34,542 bases of DNA, from the IMG/VR virus record IMGVR_UViG_3300037285_000062, positions 1-34,542 of that record. One strand, written 5' to 3'. The DNA comes from a virus. The stretch's first letter is position 1; each line of letters starts with the position of its first letter. The notes below the pieces were generated by a model. That model did no database searches. It was not told the origin of the DNA and saw nothing but the letters and a program-made list of their open reading frames with translations. This document shows positions 30,294 to 34,542 of the stretch, one piece after another. The position numbers and the translations under genes were made by a program.

Positions 30294-30309
30294 ATAGATT
30301 GGAATTAAA
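30294..30309 (+). repeat. 16-bp direct repeat, right copy
   Basis: This is identical to 29694-29709 and lies in the short gap before the gene at 30316. It reads as a leftover uvsW tail (I-D-W-N-stop) that no longer belongs to any gene. Confidence 0.85.
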
Positions 30310-30315
30310 TTAAAA

Positions 30316-30822
30316 ATGAGAATACTAACACTAGAAAACGAAACGTTTATACTTAATCAATTGCCAGAATCAGTTGACGAAGCATTACGATTTGCAGTGC
30401 TCGATAACAGTAATCCAGCAGATCCGGATTTCTTTTTCAATCCATTGATATTTCTAGAAAGTTTCAACAGCCCTGCTATTGTACTAGAAATAAACGGCAA
30501 CGAGATCACAATGCCGCTAGACTGGTGTCTAGCAGTAGGGTGCAGCGAAGCAGGCAGCGACTTAGAGGTATTACCTTTAACCAGCTTAAACGATAGGGGA
30601 TTTGAAGCATTTGTATTTAATCCCCTAACAGGAACACATCCACAATACGCAAAAGTAGAGATAATAAATTTCTACAATGACGTCAAGTGGTATTTTCCAA
30701 AAATGAGAAATGGCCAATTGTTAGCAGTTCCTCTCAAGGATGAACCAAATACAAATTGCGCATTTTTTGTAAAAGACATAAGTCGCCAATGCGAAATCAT
30801 CGACTTTGGCAAATTATTATAA
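30316..30822 (+). CDS. Conserved protein of unknown function
   Basis: The protein has 168 residues and is beta-rich by eye: 'AIVLEINGNEITMPLDWCLAVGCSEAGSDLEVLPLTSLNDRGFEAFVFNPLTG', 'KVEIINFYNDVKWYFPKMRNGQLLAVPL' and 'NTNCAFFVKDISRQCEIIDFGKLL'. I recall this 'LDW...PLTSLNDRGFEAF...NPL' pattern from marine T4-like phages, without an assigned role. It probably followed uvsW directly before the ATPase gene was inserted. No clear Shine-Dalgarno lies before the ATG, which follows an A-rich stretch. Confidence 0.6.
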   Translation: MRILTLENETFILNQLPESVDEALRFAVLDNSNPADPDFFFNPLIFLESFNSPAIVLEINGNEITMPLDWCLAVGCSEAGSDLEVLPLTSLNDRGFEAFVFNPLTGTHPQYAKVEIINFYNDVKWYFPKMRNGQLLAVPLKDEPNTNCAFFVKDISRQCEIIDFGKLL

Positions 30823-30888
30823 AACAAATAAACTAAATTATTAACAAAAAGACCAGGCACACAACAGGCATTACCAAAGGAATTTAAC

Positions 30889-32016
30889 ATGCAATTAACA
30901 CCTATCTATAACATGACCAATACCCCAGAAGAAATATCTATTAAGAAAGAAATAATTACTCACATCAACGGCATTAGTTGCCTGAGCACTTTGACAAATT
31001 ACCAAAATTATCTACTTAAAGGAACTTTGCAGCCGGTTATAAAATCTGCATTAATTTCAAAACTTGGTAATTCACACGGTCATGATAGTCAGTTACTTAA
31101 TATATTTCTATCTGGACAAAGTAGCATACAAGAAAAAATTGAACTATTTAATAAAATCATAACAGTCGGCGGCGTGTTTGATGGGAATAAACTGTTAGAC
31201 TACAGATTTGCTAATTTGTATGAATTTATTAAAAAAGAGTCACCGATACTGTATACCCATGTTAAAGATATTGCAGCAATGGATGGCAAGATGGGGTACA
31301 GTAGCGGTAATGTCGGCCCTGGAGAATTCTTGTTAGCTGCGTTTGGTAAAGATATAACATTTGCATCAAAAGGAGATCTATCGTTTACAATTCCATCAGA
31401 GTTTGGCCCTATTAAAGTCGAAGTTAAAGGAACTGTCAAAGGCAAGAAGTCGTATAGCGGTGGTCGACTATGTGGAACTTCTGGATACGGAAGTTCCACA
31501 TCGATTCGCAAGCAACTATATAACGTAATGCTAGATATTGGTATTCCCGAAGACGAATTAATCTACTATGGCATGGGAGCCGAAAAGCCTCAAATACAAG
31601 GCGGTTTTAACTTAAATATATCTGGATTAGAAAATCTTGACGCAAATATTCGTAATTATACAAATCGTAACGGAGCAGTTAAAATATTTACTACCATGCT
31701 TAAGGGACTGTACACACGCATCGACGATTCGTTGATTGATATTTTTATGAAAGTGTTGGATGACAACGGAAGGTTTACTCCAGCAGCAATGCAAATGGCG
31801 TTGGCACAAGTTGCATTTAGTTATTACAAATTTGTTGAAGATCACGATTTTGTAATGTTTCTAAATACTAATAGCGGCTGCTATGGTATTGCACGCACTG
31901 CTGAAGATATAAAGTACCTTCATGACGCAGAACGACTAACATTTACTGCTGATATAAACTGGCATGACGATAGAGCAAAGGGCAGCACACAATTTATCTT
32001 TGGAAAGGGAACATAA
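30889..32016 (+). CDS. Putative PD-(D/E)XK nuclease-fold protein
   Basis: The protein has 375 residues. AAAGGA precedes the ATG. A likely active site sits at ~146-180: 'GPGEFLLAAFG' (E146), 'SKGDLSF' (D163), 'IKVEVKG' (E178-x-K180), followed by the Gly-rich 'YSGGRLCGTSGYGSS'. This order (E, D, E-x-K) is the core of the PD-(D/E)XK nuclease fold. The rest is helical ('RNGAVKIFTTMLKGLYTRIDDSLIDIFMK', 'AAMQMALAQVAFSYYKFVEDHDFVMFLN'). The substrate is unknown. Its neighbourhood (uvsW, DNA-metabolism unknowns) suggests work on phage or host DNA. An exoribonuclease or inactive structural role is possible. Confidence 0.55.
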   Translation: MQLTPIYNMTNTPEEISIKKEIITHINGISCLSTLTNYQNYLLKGTLQPVIKSALISKLGNSHGHDSQLLNIFLSGQSSIQEKIELFNKIITVGGVFDGNKLLDYRFANLYEFIKKESPILYTHVKDIAAMDGKMGYSSGNVGPGEFLLAAFGKDITFASKGDLSFTIPSEFGPIKVEVKGTVKGKKSYSGGRLCGTSGYGSSTSIRKQLYNVMLDIGIPEDELIYYGMGAEKPQIQGGFNLNISGLENLDANIRNYTNRNGAVKIFTTMLKGLYTRIDDSLIDIFMKVLDDNGRFTPAAMQMALAQVAFSYYKFVEDHDFVMFLNTNSGCYGIARTAEDIKYLHDAERLTFTADINWHDDRAKGSTQFIFGKGT

Positions 32017-32021
32017 TAAAA

Positions 32022-32549
32022 ATTAAAAAACCCATAAGTGAAAGATTAAATCTTGCGTTTTATCAAAATCGAGTAACTACTAATACTAGAATTAAAAATG
32101 TATTACTTGAAACAATATTTAAACACGATCCGAGCTTTCCTATTCCTAAGGATCAATTGTTAATTTCATTAGGATACGACGATTTGCTAGAATTAGCTAT
32201 TGCTACAGTGAACAAAAAATTAACTATCGTGTTAGGTCAAGGCAGAGATTTCTGCGATGGATCTGATGCTAAGTTTTGCTGTGTCAGGACAAGCGGTTAT
32301 GGAAAATCGTATTCGGCTGCGGTAACTGGAGTTAAAAATAAAATTGGAGACTTGAGAGTTCACTGTTATGAAAGAAAGTTAGATAAGTTCTACTACTTTG
32401 TTATTCCACACAAGCTGTATCGGGATATTCCAAGAACAAGCAATATTGAAATTCCATTTGAATTAGACAGAACACCAAGAACAGAAAACAAATGTAGAAT
32501 TAATTGGTGGGATTGTAGCGTACCAACTTTTGAAAAGATGTGCAGTTAA
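32022..32549 (+). CDS. Conserved unknown protein, probably with a non-AUG (ATT or ATA) start
   Basis: The frame is open and protein-like from about 32016: I-K-I-K-K-P-I-S-E-R-L-N-L-A-F-Y-Q-N, then 'VLLETIFKHDPSFPIPKDQ', before the first standard start, a TTG at 32157. GGGA at 32007-32010 would suit an ATA at 32016 or ATT at 32022. AAGGA at 32148-32152 is only four bases from the TTG, so a short 130-residue form is the alternative. The body has 'LGQGRDFCDGSDAKFCCVRTSGYGKSYSAAVTGVKNKIGDLRVHCYERKLDKFYYFVIPHKLYRDIP' and 'RINWWDCSVPTFEKM'. The D-G-S-D-A-K and Y-E-R-K segments might be nuclease-like, but I cannot assign a function. Confidence 0.5.
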   Translation: MKKPISERLNLAFYQNRVTTNTRIKNVLLETIFKHDPSFPIPKDQLLISLGYDDLLELAIATVNKKLTIVLGQGRDFCDGSDAKFCCVRTSGYGKSYSAAVTGVKNKIGDLRVHCYERKLDKFYYFVIPHKLYRDIPRTSNIEIPFELDRTPRTENKCRINWWDCSVPTFEKMCS

Positions 32550-32570
32550 GGAGAGTATACAGGAAACATA

Positions 32571-32828
32571 ATGGGAAACTTATTAGAAGGTGAACAAATA
32601 GTTTACGAAAGACAAGGCAAAGTAGTATACGCTAGATACTTTGGCAGACCCGATATACCGCGATGGGTAATAGGCGTGGATGCAGAAGGATTTACTTATT
32701 CTGAATTTAGAACAATGATGGATATAGCCGACAATGACGAAATATTTAAAAAAGAGTTTGACAAATTGATGACTCTGTATTATCTTAAAAGAGAAGAGAA
32801 AAAATGCCAGCAGCAAAGCTTCCTGTAA
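32571..32828 (+). CDS. Small conserved protein, function unknown
   Basis: The protein has 85 residues, with AGGA at 32561-32564 before the ATG. The first half is beta-rich ('EGEQIVYERQGKVVYARYFGRPDIPRWVIGVDAEGFTYSEF') and the second half helical ('DNDEIFKKEFDKLMTLYYLKREEKK'). No catalytic motif is visible. It overlaps the next gene by 25 bases. I place it with the small conserved genes of the T4-like core but cannot name it. Confidence 0.6.
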   Translation: MGNLLEGEQIVYERQGKVVYARYFGRPDIPRWVIGVDAEGFTYSEFRTMMDIADNDEIFKKEFDKLMTLYYLKREEKKCQQQSFL

Positions 32829-33262
32829 AAGACCTACTAGCAGCAATTGACTTAAACGGAAAAGACGTTTGGGACGAGCTAGACAAAGACCAACGCAAGC
32901 AAGTGAGTTTCTGGTTGCTAAATCGTTACGTCAGTAGTATAAAAGCTAATAGAACACAAACTGAGCTTGCAGTCTTTAAAACCAACGAGTACTATAATAA
33001 AAACTGGGAAGTACTGGGTGCAAGACATCCTAAGCTACAATGGCAATTATTGTGTATGTCTGGTAACACAGGCAAGATCCAATACCATCAATGGCTTGGA
33101 CTCAAGCAACACAAGGGTGCTAACAACAAAGTGGTAAAACTATTATTAGAAATTTACCCTAACAAAAAGATAGATGAGGTTGAATTACTTGCTAGAATAT
33201 CTACCAAAGCAGAAATTAAGGAACTTGCTAGAGAACATGGATATGACAAAGTCGACATCTAA
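32804..33262 (+). CDS. Conserved helical protein, function unknown
   Basis: The protein has 152 residues: 'LPVKDLLAAIDLNGKDVWDELDKDQRKQVSFWLLNRYVSSI', 'HPKLQWQLLCMSGNTGKIQYHQWLGLKQHKGANNKVVKLLLEIYPNKKIDEVELLARISTKAEIKELAREHGYD'. I recall a very similar pattern from marine T4-like phages ('FSxWLxxRYxSS', 'HPxLQWxLL', 'H.WI', 'AxEHGYD') next to the zinc-finger gene. No function is known to me. The end overlaps the zinc-finger gene, so the two are probably translated together. Confidence 0.65.
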   Translation: MPAAKLPVKDLLAAIDLNGKDVWDELDKDQRKQVSFWLLNRYVSSIKANRTQTELAVFKTNEYYNKNWEVLGARHPKLQWQLLCMSGNTGKIQYHQWLGLKQHKGANNKVVKLLLEIYPNKKIDEVELLARISTKAEIKELAREHGYDKVDI

Positions 33263-33935
33263 GAAATTCGTTTGTGAATATTGCAAAAAGAGTTACTCAA
33301 AAGAAAGTACCCTTGTTGTGCATATGTGTGAACCAAAGCGAAGATGGCTCCAAAAAGACGAAAAGCGTGTGAAACTAGGTCTGTATGCATTCCGGCGATT
33401 CTATAAATTAAGCGCAGGAAATAAGACCGAAAAGTCGTATGAAGAGTTTATGAAGTCTACATTTTACAAAGCATTTGTAAAGTTTGGAAGTTTTGTAAAC
33501 AACGTCAAGCCGTTGTATCCAGAGAAGTATGTTGATTATGTTGTCACCAGTGGAGTAAAGCTTGACCATTGGTGCAGAGACGAAATGTACGAAGCTTACG
33601 CTGCTGATCTTATAATGAAAGAAGGTGTTGAAACAGCACTGGAACGGTCAGTTAACACTATGGTAGCATGGGCCGAACTCAACAAGTCTGTGTGGAATCA
33701 TTACTTTGCATATGTTTCGACAAACAGAGCAGTGTACGATATAAAAGATGGCAAGATATCGCCGTGGTTGTTGCTAAACTGTAATGCTGGAAAATCACTA
33801 TTGTCAAAATTCAACGATGAACAATTGGGATTAGTATTTCATATTTTAAACCCAAGTCATTGGGCTATGCGATTTAAGAGACAGCCCAGTGATGTAGCAC
33901 TTGTAAAGTCTATTGCAAAAGAAGGTAATCTATGA
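33243..33935 (+). CDS. Zinc-finger protein (C-x2-C-x12-H-x-C), conserved in marine T4-like phages
   Basis: The protein has 230 residues from the ATG at 33243. An ATG at 33237 is too close to the GAGA at 33231-33234. The N-terminal finger is 'CEYCKKSYSKESTLVVHMCEPKRR' with C11, C14, H27 and C29. The H-x-C spacing is shorter than in a classical C2H2 finger. The rest is helical and basic: 'KTEKSYEEFMKSTFYKAFVKFGSFVNNVKPLYPEKYVDYVV', 'LDHWCRDEMYEAYAADLI', 'ISPWLLLNCNAGKSLLSKFNDEQL' and 'LNPSHWAMRFKRQPSDVALVKSIAKE'. I recall this family in cyanophages, role unknown. It probably binds nucleic acid. It lies just before the DnaE-like gene. Confidence 0.65.
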   Translation: MTKSTSKKFVCEYCKKSYSKESTLVVHMCEPKRRWLQKDEKRVKLGLYAFRRFYKLSAGNKTEKSYEEFMKSTFYKAFVKFGSFVNNVKPLYPEKYVDYVVTSGVKLDHWCRDEMYEAYAADLIMKEGVETALERSVNTMVAWAELNKSVWNHYFAYVSTNRAVYDIKDGKISPWLLLNCNAGKSLLSKFNDEQLGLVFHILNPSHWAMRFKRQPSDVALVKSIAKEGNL

Positions 33936-33945
33936 AAGAATCTAA

Positions 33946-34500
33946 ATGGACATTGACATAGACTTTGCAAACAGAGATTTGATCTTGTCTAAAATACAGC
34001 ACCATGTTGCAAAACTTGAAAATGGCAAGAAGCATAATACTGGAATATACGCCACGCCGATTCCGCATAATCCAATTGACAATCTTTCTACAATTGATTA
34101 CAAGACTGCAGAAGACAGAAAGTATTTCAAGTTAGATTTCTTAAACGTAAGTATATACAAAGACGTTCGTAATAATGCCCACATGGATGAACTGGTCAGC
34201 AAGGAACCCATGTGGGATCTACTACAATATAAAGAGTTTAGTGATTTGGTATTTCATGTATCAGGGCATCATGCTATTTTACAAAAGCTCAAGCCCAACT
34301 CTCTTGAAAAACTAGCTGCCTGTCTTGCAATTATTCGACCTGCAAAAAGGTACTTATTAGACAAAGATTGGTATGACATATATCAAGAAGTCTGGACCAA
34401 GCCGACTACTGATCAGTATTTCTTCAAAAAAGCCCACGCATTCTCATACGCAATGGCTGTTGTAGTACATATAAATTTGCTTTGCGAAACGCCTACTTAA
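33946..34500 (+). CDS. Miniature DnaE-like (C-family DNA polymerase) protein
   Basis: The protein has 184 residues. A stop codon directly before the ATG fixes the start. Motifs of bacterial Pol III alpha appear in order but compressed: D-I-D-I-D-F (2-7, like P-D-F-D-V-D-F), 'KHNTGIYATPIP' (like K-H-A-A-G-V), 'YFKLDFLNVSIY' (61-71, like V-K-F-D-F-L-G-L), 'EPMWDLL', 'VFHVSGHHAILQKLKPNSLEKLAACLAIIRPA' (like V-F-Q-L-E-S-x-G-M-x-x-L...L-x-P...A-L-x-R-P-G) and 'YFFKKAHAFSYAMAVV' (like Y-G-F-N-K-S-H-S-A-A-Y-A). D4, D6 and D64 would match the catalytic Asp set. PHP, most of the fingers, OB and beta-binding regions are missing (E. coli DnaE has 1160 residues). It may be a derived polymerase-fold protein with another role. 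Confidence 0.65.
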   Translation: MDIDIDFANRDLILSKIQHHVAKLENGKKHNTGIYATPIPHNPIDNLSTIDYKTAEDRKYFKLDFLNVSIYKDVRNNAHMDELVSKEPMWDLLQYKEFSDLVFHVSGHHAILQKLKPNSLEKLAACLAIIRPAKRYLLDKDWYDIYQEVWTKPTTDQYFFKKAHAFSYAMAVVVHINLLCETPT

Positions 34501-34542
34501 TTTTTTTAACTAGCTGAACGCTTTTTCGTTTGACTCTTTTTA
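34501..34542 (+). other. Window end, T-rich, no gene called
   Basis: These 42 bases after the DnaE-like gene are T-rich on the plus strand. On the minus strand a frame rich in Lys and Arg is open across them and stops at about 34496, so a convergent gene may end here. This is too short to call. Confidence 0.25.

Noticed and set aside
33174-33242. A longer start for the zinc-finger protein
   Set aside because: The extra N-terminal residues are the wrong-frame reading of the preceding gene's end. The finger begins a few residues after the ATG at 33243.
34501-34542. Possible C-terminus of a convergent minus-strand gene (Lys/Arg-rich frame)
   Set aside because: Only about 15 codons are visible, and two minus-strand frames look equally plausible.
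1-34542. tRNA genes, CRISPR arrays, insertion sequences, attachment sites
   Set aside because: The gaps between genes are all under about 150 bases, and none shows a cloverleaf, spaced repeats, a transposase or terminal inverted repeats.

Overview
This window is a contiguous piece of an AT-rich T4-like myovirus genome (class Caudoviricetes). Its gene content resembles marine T4-like phages, such as cyanophages and SAR11-type pelagiphages, more than enteric T4. The evidence is a full set of T4-type virion genes (gp13/gp14/gp15 neck and tail-completion proteins, gp18 sheath, gp19 tube, gp4 head completion, gp16/gp17 terminase), T4-type recombination and replication genes (gp32, UvsX, UvsY, UvsW), and T4-late-type promoter octamers (GATAAATA or TATAAATA). 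No photosynthesis gene, tRNA, rRNA, CRISPR array or insertion sequence is visible. The host cannot be read from the sequence. A marine alphaproteobacterium or cyanobacterium is an inference from gene relatives.

Layout. 1-932: end of a beta-propeller-like fibre or structural protein, then a fibre-associated protein with a DUF4376-like domain. 957-4002 (minus strand): gp14-like neck protein, gp15 tail-sheath stabiliser, Nudix hydrolase. 4040-5370: gp13-like neck protein and a small P-loop kinase. 5449-11279: a giant modular tail sheath, tail tube, tube paralogue, a small unknown protein and gp4. 11316-17799: the packaging block, with gp16, two structural-type unknowns, terminase large subunit gp17, and another structural-type unknown. 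17943-20786: recombination block of gp32, UvsX, a small acidic protein and UvsY. 20770-27014: a sugar and glycan island of glycosyltransferase-like genes, an FkbM methyltransferase and a cytidylyltransferase-cupin fusion. 27032-34500: UvsW with a conserved partner, a free-standing terminase-type ATPase domain, putative nuclease-fold proteins, small conserved unknowns, a zinc-finger protein and a very small DnaE-like protein.

The main find is that gp17 is a fractured gene. Its reading frame breaks inside the Walker B motif. The first fragment ends in a 39-residue N-intein, the second starts with a 112-residue C-intein, and a free-standing HNH endonuclease gene sits between them. This matches the known atypical split-intein layout (short N part, long C part) described for terminase genes, for example AceL-TerL. 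Packaging should therefore depend on protein trans-splicing. The predicted intein here ends in Gln rather than Asn.

Second-tier finds are: (a) a 184-residue protein that strings together the signature motifs of bacterial C-family DNA polymerases, including the three catalytic Asp positions; (b) a 191-residue stand-alone copy of the gp17 ATPase domain, bracketed by a 16-bp direct repeat that duplicates the end of uvsW; (c) four late promoters placed so that transcription should start at or beside the A of the ATG, in genes without a Shine-Dalgarno, which suggests leaderless late mRNAs.

How the parts work together: late genes build and fill a contractile-tailed virion. gp32, UvsX, UvsY and UvsW drive recombination-dependent replication. 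The glycan island probably makes or modifies a surface sugar on the virion or host. No stretch longer than about 150 bases lacks a gene.
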